Source: Typhlomys cinereus (lineage: Eukaryota > Chordata > Mammalia > Rodentia > Platacanthomyidae). Taken from it: 64,000 bases of DNA. Made by a program: the position numbers and the translations under genes. Position 1 is the first letter of the stretch. The number at the start of each line of letters is the position of its first letter. Below the pieces are notes generated by a model. It searched no databases. It was not told where the DNA came from and worked only from the letters and a program-made list of their open reading frames with translations. Positions 46,257 to 58,562 of this stretch are shown one piece after another. Location of the stretch: positions 483,846 to 547,845 of the forward strand of contig JALPQD010000407.1 in the NCBI GenBank assembly GCA_023101885.1, written 5' to 3'.

Positions 46257-47683
46257 GGGGAAAAGCCAGAGCCCAATATGCACTGAAACTTCAACCACAC
46301 TATTGATCATTTAATCAAGATAGATTTGTAGGAAAGGAAGTGTCAGCTTTTGAACTTCATTCTCATTTTATCCATTATTAAAAGCAAACCTATATGGAAA
46401 TTACTGTCCGCATGCTCTTGGGATGAAATCAAATTTTCAATGATTCCTTCAGTACTAGATCTGGTATTATCTTATTTGGCAATAAGAGAATGCCCAAGGT
46501 TTTTGATGCAAAACATGTAGCCATTATACTTAGAGACCACAATTGCTGTGTCTTCACAAAATAATTACTTCTCCTTGCTTTCTTTGAATTCATGGGACAA
46601 ATTTTCCCAATACATAAATGATAAATAACAAGAATATAAGCAAATAAATTTCCAAACAGACTTCTTGCAAAGATTTGGCAAATGTTTTATGGAGATGTGT
46701 AGACTTTCTATTGGGACAACCTTTGAATATCCTACCTAGTTAGACAGTGGTAGATCCGTTAGTGAGAAAAGAAATCTGTGCTAGGCAATATACTGGGGCT
46801 AATAACTATAAAAGAGAGATTCACTTCCAGTAAAGTGAAGACTGTGACAAGAACTTGTCATTCTCCTGAAAATCTCAGAGACTCAGAGAGCTCTCTAGAT
46901 CAATGTTTCCAGCGTGATACAGATGCAGGGAGTGAATGGGGCATTGGACACTCTCTTATAGGAAATGTTCTGTCTTGGGAAGAATGATAACCATGAATAA
47001 TCAGTGGCAGATAAGGAAGCTTGCAATGGGTATGGCTCACTTCCCATCAAAGATGTGCTTCTGTCCATTGTGTAGAATCAGTACCAGGAGGGAAGTGGCA
47101 GAATGAACATTTCAACTTGTTTCACATCTGAGAGGAACAATATGACTGATCACTTGCTAATAAAATGCCACTGGAAGTTATGTGGGCTACTCTATATCTG
47201 GCTAATAAAACTGACTGTGTGCTTTTTTATTCACACTCCTTAATTTTGCCCATAGAGCACTCAGGAAACTTTAGAATCCTTAGAAACCCTAAATAATAAG
47301 GATGACACTCCCACCAGTCTAGAACTATGAATGATGCCTCAAATAGTGCACCTAATCATCTTCCTCAACTCTACCTGATTGAAGTGCATACTAGTGAAAA
47401 TAAACTTTATGTCACTGTAAATTTGTAATCTCTATGTTGCAGCTGCCTTAACTAACAGATGAAAATTTCAAGAACTTCAGCCCCACTGACGTTCTAATGT
47501 CTGTGAACTAGCAGAGTCAATGTGGTAAGTGAAGGTGCTAAGCAGTATAATTTTGCATTTCAAGACTGAAAACCAAAAGCAAGATCCTCATTGCTTCACA
47601 AATCACGATTTGAATTAAACTTATTAATGATAGGAATCATTGTCATAAGCTAGGAATATTAAATTCCTATAGCTAATTGATCT
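46257..47683. other. Intergenic DNA, no recognised feature
   Basis: The only frame (46778-46987, 69 codons) shows no domain. No repeat boundaries were found. Confidence 0.45.
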
Positions 47684-48009
47684 TGTCACAGTTTGCCTAT
47701 ATGTTGCCAACAAATTATTGATTAAACACTTTAGAGGGAACGAGGCTCTTATTCTGGCTTGAAATACTTGGTTACAGTTCTTTGTCCAGCTTATCAAGAG
47801 AGACTACCAACACCAGAGGCCAAGGGAACTGGCCACACCATATCCACATGGTTGCTGAGAGAGGGACAACTCTCACTTGCCAAACTAGCATGTCTGGCCA
47901 AGTATAACTAGGAATGTCAGCTTCCTTAACCAACTCTCTCTACTTTATCTTTACAAATATGCCCAGAGGTTGAACCTATAATTGGCAAGTTGACACCTGT
48001 ACTATGACA
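47684..48009 (-). repeat. Solo LTR, same family (copy 3, shortened)
   Basis: It contains cctatatgttgccaacaaat, ggttacagttctttgtccag, actggccacaccatatccac, catgtctggccaagtataac and ggcaagttgacacctgtact atgaca in family order. About 90 bp of the middle found in copies 1 and 2 are missing. More diverged than copies 1 and 2. Confidence 0.6.
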
Positions 48010-50074
48010 ACAACAATGGGGTTACTGCTGCAAATTGAAAAAAATGCTTTATTCATGTATTGCTTATGTTCTACATATGGAGATAGATGATATATATATT
48101 TATACTAATATATTTAATATAAATATATATTGGATTGTTTAGCAATATCCCCTGAATAGAACAATAAGAAAAAACGAGGGACTGAGCCTGAATATAAGCT
48201 CAGTTGGAAGTCAGGATCAGCCTAATACTCCAGAGAACGATGGAAAAGAGTTCCACTTTCAACCAACAGGAATATATTTCATCCTAGCAGGTTCATAGGC
48301 AAAAAAACATCTAAATTTCCAGCTAAGGCATCTGCTGCATGACTAAGGTTCATTTACAGGTAAATGGATCACAGTGGGCCACCACTGAGTGGTATGCTGC
48401 TTGATAAATGAAGGCTGGGGCAATGCTAACAGCACCTATTACCTCTGCTTCTCACGCTACACATCCTCGCTTGATTCCCATGTAAACTTCCCTCTGTCCA
48501 GACAGTGTTATTCTAGGTCAGTCACTCTTAGCCACAGCTGTTAGGAAGCCTGCAAGGAGAAGGCTATTGCTGTTATGGTCTCCTGGCTGGAGACAGTGGT
48601 TGCTGTCTGACTCTTTCATCTCCTGTTGTAGATTCTTCCTCCTTCCACAGGATGAGCATTCTGCCTGTTCTGCTTCTTCCTTCATAAATTCAACTCTTTT
48701 CTCTGAACTCAAACATGTCTTCTGGGGCTGAGAATCTCATAGGACTCACAGGACTCAGGAAACAAATGCAAAAGCTCCCAGAGTCTTAAGTCCTCTCCAA
48801 AAGGTTATAAAAGCAGTAACAATTCCTGCAGAAAAGGAGTCTGTCCAACAAGTGCACTGACTGCAGTCTATGTAGGGGCGCTTCAGGCATGAAGTTCTTG
48901 TGAATTGTCACCCATATGGGGTGGGCTGTCTTTAATACCTATGCTCCTTTAAGTAACCTTTCACCAATGTTTCTGTAAGTATAACTCAATAAACTCAGTG
49001 GTTCACTGACCTAGACTTGGGTGAATCATTTCTTTGGCGTGCAAGATGTTTGTTCACATCACCCAGAAAAAAATCACACAATGAATCAAAACTCTTCATC
49101 CCCATGATGATCAGAACAAATGACTTCACCCTACAACTCCAGGCTTTTCCTAATTATCTATAAGCACAGAATATCTCACATAACAGGATTGTTTTATGTG
49201 TAATGAAATTCCTATTGAAGTCCCTAAAAGTATCTTATCTTCTACTCTGGTACCTTGAATAATAGATCATTTCTCTTTCTACAAAAAAGATCAGAGAGAA
49301 AACATTTGTGGCTTTTCAGGCCATGGTCCCTATGAGAGATTCCTTTTACAAAAGAAAATGACCTTTGAATATATAAGCCACCTTTAAAAAGGGTCTGTGT
49401 GAAGGATTTGTCCAGTCGCCGTGGTTTTTGATCAATATTCTTCAATCCCAAAAAAGTAGCTCATGTTTACAGAAAACAGAAGTTGCCTACCTGAGTTACT
49501 AATAGTGGTTATATATAAGGCAAGTAAGTTGCATGTTCTCCAATTCCTATTATGTACTTGATTCTTTGCAAGGAAGAGCTTCTCCTCTTGGACCTGTACA
49601 CAGTTTCAGCTAGCATTTTTTTCCCCTTCTTAATCCACTGTATGGGCACTGGGATTTTGGGACAACCAGAGACAGATACTGGCTGCTGTCAGTGGGCCAA
49701 ATCACTTTGTACACTTTACTATTTTGTAATCCTTTCGCAGTATTAATTGTATCTAATGATAGTTTTCATTGTGATACACGCTAGCTTGAATCACCACAAT
49801 GCTCATCAAGTCTTCTTCATTGTGGTTATTAGGTGTTTTGAGAACTAAGAATAGGGGAAGATCAGGTGAAAACTGTTTACTCACTAAACTCAAAAGCCAT
49901 TCACCAACTTAAAATGTCCTCTCCTTAACTTATATGTGCACCCTTCCTGGTTCTCCTCTCCAGAGCATTGTAATGTGAAATTAAGAACACTGGCCACTTA
50001 GGATTTTAGAAGATATTAAAAAATTCTTAGTCCCTATTATACATGTCGCCATCAAATATTTATAACAGTTTTAC
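48010..50074. other. Intergenic DNA with an AT-rich stretch and a possible LTR scrap
   Basis: 48085-48130 is almost pure AT (tatatatatttatac...aatataaatatatatt). Around 48890-49065 a gggtgggctgtctttaatac...actcaataaactcagtggtt cactgacctaga segment looks like an LTR end with AATAAA, but I could not define its borders. Frames at 48518-48712 and 49242-49451 have no domain. Confidence 0.35.
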
Positions 50075-50385
50075 AAAAAAGTACTTGTAACTGAGAAATG
50101 GCTCAGTCAGTAAAGTACTTATTGAAGAAGTTTGAGGAATGCATTTCAATCTCTAAAACCCATGTAGAAAAGCAATGTGTAGCTGAAATACTGGCATGAA
50201 GGAGTAGAAACAGAGGACCCCTGGAACTAATGTATAGCCAGGTTCAGCGAGAGAATCTGTCCAAAACATAAAGTGGAAGTAATTCAACTGAGGAAGTAAT
50301 TCAATGCCAACCTTTGGCCTCCACACACTTACGCAGACATGTATATATGCACCAGCACATACATGTGAACATATGAAGCTCTTTC
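50075..50385 (+). repeat. Probable old B3/B2-type SINE
   Basis: gtaactgagaaatggctcagtcagtaaagtacttattgaa matches the SINE head. The 3' part has caacctttggcctccacaca and catgtatatatgcaccagca, typical of B3 3' ends. The middle is diverged. Confidence 0.45.
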
Positions 50386-52561
50386 ACAGAAAAATTACCT
50401 GTTCTTCAGCTCAAATTTGAATTTAATAGCACATTTCATATTCTTCTATGCTAAATCTAGTAAAAGCTACATTATCTCAATGTCAAATATTCTGCTGCCC
50501 AAAATTCTGTCTAATACTTCTCCCCATCAGTCCAGCCCTCTATTCACATTTCAAATTCTTTTACCCACCAACGACTTCTTGTGCTCTTTTTCTGTAATGC
50601 AGGTGTATCTTGATATTTTCTCAGTCTGTAATTCTCCCCACACATGCTTCTATAGAAGAGAATGCAACTTGTCTGTATAAAAGAAGTCCTAAGGTAACAC
50701 CTCTGTAAGAATCTCTCCTGTTCTCCTTGTTAAGTTTAATTGCTTTTTCATTTTTGCTTCTCAGCACTACTTACCTATAAGATAATAAATATGCCATTAA
50801 ACTTTATATTTTCTAAAATTGTTGGTCTACTATTCTCTCCCACTGGATTTCTAAGCTTTCTGTTTATCTTTTTTTATTTTTGCTGCCTCATGAAAACTAC
50901 AGCATCCTGAATATAAATGGTAAGGAATAATTTCCACTTCAATTAAATTAAGCTACATGTCAAACCAACATAGTGGTAGAATAGCCATGTTCATCCAACT
51001 AGAAATAGCAATATTGGTAAAAATGGCATCATACTTCACTGCAAAGCAATTGCTATTTAGGGAAAAGTCAAGGATTTGTTTTCTCCTCTGAATAAATTAG
51101 TTTGTCTAAATTACAAGGCCTCACTTTTACTATGCATGTTCCCCTTCCACCAATTCTGAAAAGCACTGCAGGAGAGTCTCCTATCATTCTATCTACAAAT
51201 AACTTGATGCTAATAAAAATCCATTAATAAAATCATCTGGACAGGCTATGGAAAAAGCATGAGTCTTAGCATGCAAGTATGAGGAGGGATTTGTGGCTCA
51301 CCATTTTCTAAAAAAGTGGCATTTTCTGCCAAAGTGGGCAGCTCTCCCAGTTTCATGAACTCTTCTTCCTTACTATTAATTAGTTTTGCTGGGGATCAAG
51401 TATAGGGAACATCAGTGAAGCAGTGCATAAAAGACATTTTTAAAAATGAACATTTGCAGTTTTCATATCTTATACCCCGCAATAGAAGGTTTTATCATCA
51501 AAGTCTTGAGCCTCAGCACCTTGCCTTTGGTAACGTTATTTTGACAACTTTGATCACAGCTGAAGTCTTCACAATATGATTGCAGGAAAGAATGTTTTGT
51601 TTAGTACCAGTCCAAGTGGTAGTCAGTTCTTATAGTGAAAATGTGTCCTTATATATACCTGGCTTTAGCAAAATTGAGAACACCCAAACTTGAGGAATCA
51701 GTGTCCACCCCACAGAGGCGATCAAGTGCTTTTGCCGCTTGAAAATGCCTAGCATTGCATTCTGCCAGCTCTTCTTAGATGACTATATTTTAGATTCTTT
51801 AAGGATGGAAAAAAAGAATTCTGTTAATAACAAAAGGCAAGACTCAATACCAGCTTTTGGTGGGTGGAGAGAAAGGCAAATAATGCTTAACCAAATGTTT
51901 TTCTAAGAGAGAAGAGAAGAGAGGAAGGGGAGGGCTTGAACTGGTATCATTTTTTTATCACTAAATAAGAACTCTCTCAATATTCAAATCCATGAAAGGC
52001 TTGTGGGATGGTACATTGAACTACTTGGGGTCAAATCAAATCTCATATTGGTTCCAAAATTGTACTGGGATTGAGAAAGATGAAATAGGAATAGGTTTTG
52101 TGTTAAGGTGTTCCCCAAGGACTAGTAATATATTTGCCCTTCTTTCCCTTCAGAGGTGCAATCATGCACAGTAAAATGTTTTTCACAATCTAGATGAGCT
52201 CCATTCCACATGTGGAGGTTGGCATGGTGCTTTCTGTAGCCTGAGGGCTCAATAAATATTTCATAGCAATGAACACGGGCGGAAAGCATCACAAAAATGA
52301 CAAGGAAATCAAGGGCCCACTTTCTCAGAAGGAGATTTTCTCCACAGGTATATGACTGATGTTTCCAATATTGAAGTGTGTCCTTTGAGATACTTCTTTC
52401 TATTAAAAGGCTTATGATCATTTATTGTGCCTCAAAGGATAGAAGTACAATCCAGTCACTTACTGTGCATATAAATAGCAAATTATACTTTGGGCACCTC
52501 TCTATACTCTATATAAATGGAATAATAATTTCTATTAGTTTACAAAAGCAATTGTTATAAC
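50386..52561. other. Intergenic DNA, no recognised feature
   Basis: Frames at 50417-50680 (87 codons) and 52122-52421 (minus, 99 codons) have no domain or gene context. A GA-rich stretch lies at 51907-51933. Confidence 0.45.
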
Positions 52562-52565
52562 ACAT

Positions 52566-52570
52566 GCGTG

Positions 52571-52610
<40 letters not shown>
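52566..52610. repeat. (TG)n microsatellite
   Basis: GT/TG repeat of about 22 units with GC interruptions at both ends. Confidence 0.95.
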
Positions 52611-52611
<1 letters not shown>

Positions 52612-53059
52612 AATTGGAAATTAGAAATAAAGTTAGGATACAATGAAACACATAAAATAAGTCACTCTTTGTGACCACTGGCACATGGTCCTCTACTTTC
52701 CCATAGGTTTATAGATTTAAATATAGCAGAATTAAGTGTACCCATTTGTTTTCGAGAAAGATATATTCCAGAATTTGTCCCAAAATAATTATGTCCTTGT
52801 CCAAATAAATGGGATCTCTGTTTAGCTATATTCCAAATATTGCATAGACAATGAAAAATGTTCTTTTTTCTACTTTGACAGTATTTTAGTATACATCTTC
52901 TGTACACTACAATGACTTCTATCTCTTTTATCAACATTTGTTATCTGTTGTATTTCAGGACCTACACTGGGTTTTTGTGCAAGAAAGAAGAAAAAGAAAG
53001 TAGTGAGTCTACTGAGGGCAATGAAAGTAGCAGCAGAACCAACATAAATAATTGACTGG

Positions 53060-53425
53060 CTTTGTGTCTATGAGGATCAAGGCTCATATAGAGAAAAATG
53101 CCAAGGCACATTTGTGAGAGGGGTTCCAGATTCTGTTAACTGAGATAAGAGACATCCTATATGGGTAGCACTACTACATGCATCAGACTCCTGGACGGAA
53201 TTAAAACACAGCAAGTTGAACATCAGCATTCTCCTCTCTCTGCTTCATGACTGTGTATTCAACGTGACCAGATGCCTCAAGTTCCTGCCATCATGACAGT
53301 ACTTGATTCTGAAAGTGCTTTTGTCAAGTATATTGTTACAACAACAAAGCAGTACGATAAAACGTACAGTATCTCAGGGGCTCCCAGTGTTTGGTACATT
53401 GGCGTAAATCTCTAATAAAAAAAAA
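53060..53425 (+). repeat. MaLR-type LTR, 3' part
   Basis: attctgttaactgagataag, tgggtagcactactacatgc, tcctctctctgcttcatgac, tgtgtattcaacgtgaccag, atgcctcaagttcctgccat catgac and gcttttgtcaagtatattgt tacaacaacaaagcagta follow the 3' half of rodent MaLR LTRs in sense orientation. The AATAAA site is lost. A trailing AATAAAAAAAAAAAA lies at about 53414. Confidence 0.5.
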
Positions 53426-55329
53426 AAAGCTTCCTCACATCAGTTATTAAAAGAACACCAGACAAACAAGAGATTTGGAAGCAGGTTTTTAAGGAGAGTT
53501 AGAACAGGTCAGTGATCAACAACCAGATGATCTGGAGTGGACCTACCAGAAGGAAATAACATGCATCAAGAAACACAGAAGGTGAAACATAATGGTTTAA
53601 GGCTTGTGCTTAGCATGTGTTGAGATGGTATCAATAGACAGACATAACCAGAGCCTTGACGTTGTTTGTCTTAAGGAACTTGAGTTCACTATTGAAGTTC
53701 ACCATTATATTTCACCCCTGAAATGACAAACAGTGGGAAGCCAAACTTATGTAAAATATTTCATCTTTTACTAATCCCTTCAACAGGGAAGTCTAATTCT
53801 AACTTATTGTGTTATTTGGATGATTGCTCCCAATATGTAAGAGTTTTTCATACTCCCTACATATATAACACTAACACATAAAAACAATTATCATTATCAT
53901 GGTCATCGTGATCACCATCATTGTATGCCTGTCATTATCATTCCCACCATCCTAATCATAAACTTTTAAAGCTCTTTTATGCTGTATCTTTTGTTGATGC
54001 ACATGTCTTAATATGCCTTATGTAGGCCTTTGTCCCTGCTTTATACATGATCAAACACAGGCTTTATGGAAAAATAGCTAACATCTTTCATTCCATATGG
54101 CTGGTAAATTACAGAGTAGCTAAGATTCTTAAGTAAGTCTGACTTCATACACTCTGTCTCTTTTGACAAACATCTGTCAATGTATTTATTTTTATCCTCG
54201 ACTCAAATTTCATTGTCTTTGATGATCAATTCAACTTGATCTTATAAGATTTCATTTTCTTTTCAGTAAATGATATGGTAAGGTGTGCCAGGTATTATTA
54301 GATCAATCTATATGCTGACCATCTGTGTTAGATATGAAGCTTACCCTAGCCTCACCAGTCATTAAACTAATTTCACCCATAAGCTAGAAGTGCAAGAGAA
54401 AAAGAGAATCCGACAACTATGATCAGTTTCTGGACCTCCTTACTTCCCCTGAAACTAACAAATATCATTAAAAACCATAAAGCTTTTCACTGGTTAACTC
54501 AATCTCAGTCACTCTGGAAAGAATAAGTAAAGGCACATTTTTCAGATGTATAAACTGAATATTTGGAGGTACAGCGTTGGAGGTTGTCATGGCAACTTTT
54601 CTCTCTCCTTCCCACTGTTTTTGGCGAGTTTTTTATTAAACAAAACAAAAAAATGTAAATGCCCTCATTAACCCCATCACCATTTCCAGTGGAATCAGAT
54701 ACCTTCTTTCAAATGTCTCATGGCCAAAGCCACACACCCATGACACACTAAACTGACAAAATTATGTAGATTTATTCCACCATTTCAAGAACAGATGACT
54801 GAATTCTTTCAGTCACTCATTCACTGCATATACATCCTAGTTAGTATGTCCTGTTTGAAAACTTCTAATCCAAACCCTTGTAAATACAGATTTTAAAAAA
54901 AGACCTTTGCTTAAACACCTAAGGGAATCCGTAAACTGGAAGTGAGAATGTAAGTATCTTTATGTAAATGAAGGAAATGTATAGGGGTAAGTGTGGGATC
55001 ACATCCACGGGGGCTAGTAGATAAAGATTCTCAGCAGAAGCAGTTAAATGAATGCTGAAAGACTGACCATAAATTAATGGTTAAACAAGCCAGGGTTCAT
55101 CATATCAGGTTTTCTGTCCGGCTAAAGACCTGAGCCCATATTTCCTGAGAAGGTATTTTTGAGTTGTAGTGTACTGTAAAGTTGTATGTCTGGACAATAG
55201 TGTTGAGAATGATTCAACACTGAAGGAACGACAACATGAAAATTTGCTAGTATAAAGATGAGAAATGTAAGGAATTTGGAAGACTTGGTTGATGTGATGT
55301 CTCGGTTTCACTTCTCCATTGTAGTAATA
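53426..55329. other. Intergenic DNA, no recognised feature
   Basis: A short ATCATTATCATGGTCATCGT-type interrupted trinucleotide stretch lies at 53888-53950. No coding frame or retroelement body was recognised. Confidence 0.45.
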
Positions 55330-55678
55330 AACACTTGACTCATGCAATGTAGAGGTACAAGAGGATTCTTATTCATACTCGATCACAGTCCAGCATGATG
55401 ACCAGAGACCCATGCCAACTTCAAGTGCCAAGGAATTTGGCCATACCATATCCCAGGTGGAACTGAGAGAGAAGCATACGTTTTAGCTTGCCAGTCTGCT
55501 ACAGTAAGCAGTTCTCCATTTTATTCACTTGTTCAGGAAATGGCTATACTCACCATGAGCTGTGTCTTCCTTCATCAATTAGCTCATCCCCTACAGATTT
55601 TCTAAACTCAATAATTCTTTGTAGATACGCCTAAAGACTCGATTCTCTATCGTCAAGTTGACACCAGATACTAACTGC
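55330..55678 (-). repeat. Diverged LTR of the 39663 family (copy 4)
   Basis: Family blocks in order on plus: gatcacagtccagcatgatg, ggaatttggccataccatat, agcttgccagtctgc, ctccattttattcacttgtt, tttgtagatacgcctaaaga and atcgtcaagttgacaccaga. It is more diverged than copies 1-3, and the TG...CA ends are not intact. Confidence 0.5.
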
Positions 55679-55679
55679 A

Positions 55680-56110
55680 GCAGGGATTAAATACTATTTG
55701 ATTTTTCACAGATCAGAATTGAGATTAGCAGTCATTTCCACAAATTAACTCCTAGCTAATGTAACAAAAATATTTCCTATAGTAATGTTTACAGAAATCC
55801 TACTAAAGACTGAAACATTTTCCAAAGACAAAAAAATAAAGTCAAGGAATTATGTTCTATTTCTTAATTAATAACAAAGTTGCTTTGTGAAAATTAGTGA
55901 TATTCCCTCACTTCCCTCATCCTTCTTGATCATATATTTGTACCACATTTGTTCAGAAATAGAAATGGAAATTCTATCTCATATCATATTAGCAATGTTT
56001 AAAACCTACTCTCTTTTCCTGAGGCAAAAGGCAAGCTACATGCTTTATTTTTGAAACCATTCATTTTTGGCAGTTAAGAAAACACCAAAAATTATTGGGC
56101 ATTATGATCA
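55680..56110. other. Intergenic DNA, no recognised feature
   Basis: AT-rich, no repeat or frame of note. Confidence 0.45.
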
Positions 56111-56121
56111 AAAAAATGCAT

Positions 56122-56383
56122 TGTGGGGGGCTGGAGAGACAGCTCAGGAGTTAAGACTCTGCCTTACAAGCAGAAGGTCCTGAGATGGGATATCAGATCC
56201 CACGTAAAAAAAAAAAAAAAAAAAAAAAAAAAACGTCAGAAGGAAATGGTAGCGGCCTGCACTTCTGGCCCTTGTGGGCAGAACCTGGGAAATCCCAGAT
56301 CAAAGCAAAACTGATGTAAAAGAAATCCAGGGTGATTCCTGAAGTCACCCTTCATCTTGCACAGAGATACACAGTGCCCTCTG

Positions 56384-56423
<40 letters not shown>

Positions 56424-56450
56424 ACATTCGATAAATAAAAAATAAAGTCT
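56122..56450 (+). repeat. B2-like SINE with internal poly-A expansion and 11-bp target-site duplication
   Basis: The head ggggctggagagacagctca, body cggcctgcacttctggccct and a CA microsatellite before ATAAATAAAAAATAAA follow the young SINE family in sense orientation. An A28 tract at 56206-56233 sits inside the body where other copies read cacgtatagacg. Repeats aaaaaatgcat at 56111-56121 and 56451-56461 flank the whole. A K-rich frame over it is artefactual. Confidence 0.82.
56385..56425. repeat. (CA)n microsatellite in SINE tail
   Basis: About 18-20 CA units with one TA interruption, in the position where every copy of this SINE carries a CA/TG-rich segment. Confidence 0.93.
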
Positions 56451-56461
56451 AAAAAATGCAT

Positions 56462-57289
56462 CATGGATATACAACCAACGTGAAGTTGATCTTCATATTT
56501 TTACTACCTAAGAAACTCCTAAAGTTTTTACTTGAAAATTAAAGTTTCAAGTAGTTCCTAAACCAGATTCTTTAAAATTGCATTTTAAATGAAGAAAATA
56601 TGGTTTTTTTGTTGTTCAAGATCAATTTTCTGATATTTTAAAGCCTAACAAAGGTCTCTAAGGAACACAGTAAGGCCAGAGATGTCCTTGTTCTTCCGGA
56701 TGGCCACATGCCTTGCACTTCACACTGATCAGATGCTGTAGTTGGCAACCATTCAAGTACCTGGTTAATTAAAAACAGAAAAGCAAATTAATGAAACAGT
56801 ATATTCAGTTGGCTTGATAGCTAATTTTTCAGAACAGCAACTTCATAAATGATATAAAAACATGAATAAAATGAATGGCCTTTAGGAATAAAAAAATCTG
56901 ATTTCCAGAAAGTTTTTGTGATGGTTCAGCTAAGTGGTTTTTGCCTTCGTTGTCATATTAAGAAGAATTAGTCTTTCATGGGCACTGATCACAAGGCAAT
57001 GGACAGAGAAGATTTGGTATAAAAACACTTGGGGGAATAAATAACTAAAGATAACATAGTATAAAGTTGTGAAACCCCCTAGAGGTTGGCAACACTTGGA
57101 ATCAACTTGAACTTTTTCACATCTTCTTAAGCTATTCTTGATCCAGAACAATTATCTGCATCTCATTGAAATATCATCATAGCTAGAAAAGAGCAATACT
57201 ATCTCAAGAACAGTTGTGAATGATGGTTAAGGGTCTCAGAATTGTGGCAGAGCTTCATAAAAGGTTCATGACAACCCTAATCCAAATGC
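56462..57289. other. Intergenic DNA, no recognised feature
   Basis: No repeat family recognised. The minus-strand frame 56930-57151 has no domain. Confidence 0.45.
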
Positions 57290-57455
57290 AAAGTCCTGGA
57301 ATTAGAGTCCAGAGATAATAGATTCCAATGTCTGCTGATTTACCCCGGAGCTATCATTTAACCTCTCTGTGCCTGGGAGACTCTACCTTAGTAAAATGGG
57401 AAGGAACACTCAATTCTTGTCTATGAATCACAAAAAGGTAGCAGAGAGAATTTTA
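57290..57455 (+). repeat. MIR SINE fragment
   Basis: agctatcatttaacctctctgtgcctgggaga, then accttagtaaaatgggaagg, is the diagnostic MIR core ('ttaacctctctgtgcctcagt...tgtaaaatgggg') in sense orientation. The 3' part is less clear. Confidence 0.7.
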
Positions 57456-57760
57456 TGTGCAATTATTCTGAGTTCAAAAGAAAACATTTAGCTTCTGCCT
57501 AGATTCAAAACCTAATGGAATTTTTTTGCCTTCAGGCATTCATCTTAATTGACATCTCTCTGGCTTTCCGAATACCAGGGAGAGCAGCTATGTCTAGACT
57601 TCTTCTGGGCTATTTTATGTTGCTGCTAAAAAGCAATTTATTGAGAGGAATTCATTGTGTAGATCTATCACCTTTCAACCATAACATTACGAATGACACT
57701 AGTGTCCTTAAATTCATATTAACATTTTCTTCCAAGAGCTCTGAGCCCTTTTAGCTTCTT

Positions 57761-57846
57761 TTTTTTTTAATTTTTTAAATTTTTTTTATTTATTCAATTG
57801 TGCGTGTGTGCATATGTATGTGTGCGCGCGTGTGTGTGTCTGTGTG
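57761..57846 (-). repeat. Tail-only fragment of the B2-like SINE with perfect target-site duplication
   Basis: The 86-bp insert holds only the 3' end of the SINE (CA/CG-rich stretch, aattgaataaat, A-rich tail) on minus. The tRNA-like head and the body are absent. Perfect direct repeats ccttttagcttctt at 57747-57760 and 57847-57860 show it inserted in this form. It is an extreme 5' truncation of a SINE. Confidence 0.88.
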
Positions 57847-57860
57847 CCTTTTAGCTTCTT

Positions 57861-58284
57861 TTGACCTCTTACCATCCCAAAGAGAAACTCGTACTTAAAT
57901 CTTCAATCCTTGTGTCAGATAAATACAATGAAAATCACAAGTATGTGTCTGATTCCAGTAGATAAAATAGATTTCTGACAGTAGTGAGATTAGGGAACAT
58001 ATCTTGACTTCTGAATCATAGAAATAGCTAATGTGGGAGAATTCAAGTAAGAAACATACAAAGGAGCATCTGTTTATACAATAACTTCCCATCAGCTTAT
58101 ATCTGTCCTTTGAAATGAAAACCAACTACTACAGCTAATAATATTATATAGCAAGTTGTTATTGAATATATATATATCTTAAGCTAAATATTTATATATT
58201 GCTTAGTTCTCGCAGAGTCCAAATTCAGTAAGATTGAATAACTTACCAGTAGTTATAGAATTAACATTAAAACAAGTCAACACA
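57861..58284. other. Intergenic DNA, no recognised feature
   Basis: AT-rich, with a short AT run at 58166-58178. The minus-strand frame 57895-58125 has no domain. Confidence 0.45.
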
Positions 58285-58395
58285 TCACACAGACACTTGC
58301 ATTTCAATGTTTACCATGGCATACAGTGGTTACAGTAGCTAAGTTACGAAAGCATCCTAAAATGTCTATCAGCCCAGAAATGCAAAGTGCTCCAA
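58285..58395 (+). repeat. Possible old L1 fragment
   Basis: ttcaatgtttaccatggcat...acagtagctaagttacgaaa gcatcctaaaatgtctatca resembles the conserved 'cactattcacaatagccaag...aaccatctaagtgtccatca' segment near the 3' end of old mammalian L1s. Confidence 0.45.
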
Positions 58396-58562
58396 GGGTG
58401 GGAGGGGTACTATAGACAGTCGCTTTCCTTCATATCATCACTGCCATACTCAAAAAACCAATACAGGAATATCTTCTTCTATTAGACATCTAACATAGAA
58501 GGAATGCAAGTGATACGCCATCACCTTGAAAGACTTTTTATAACTGGTGCTGGAAAAGAGAA

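Noticed and set aside
56206..56233. A28 run first taken as the tail of a retroposon ending there
   Set aside because: The SINE body continues after it, and the target-site duplication brackets the whole 56122-56450 element.
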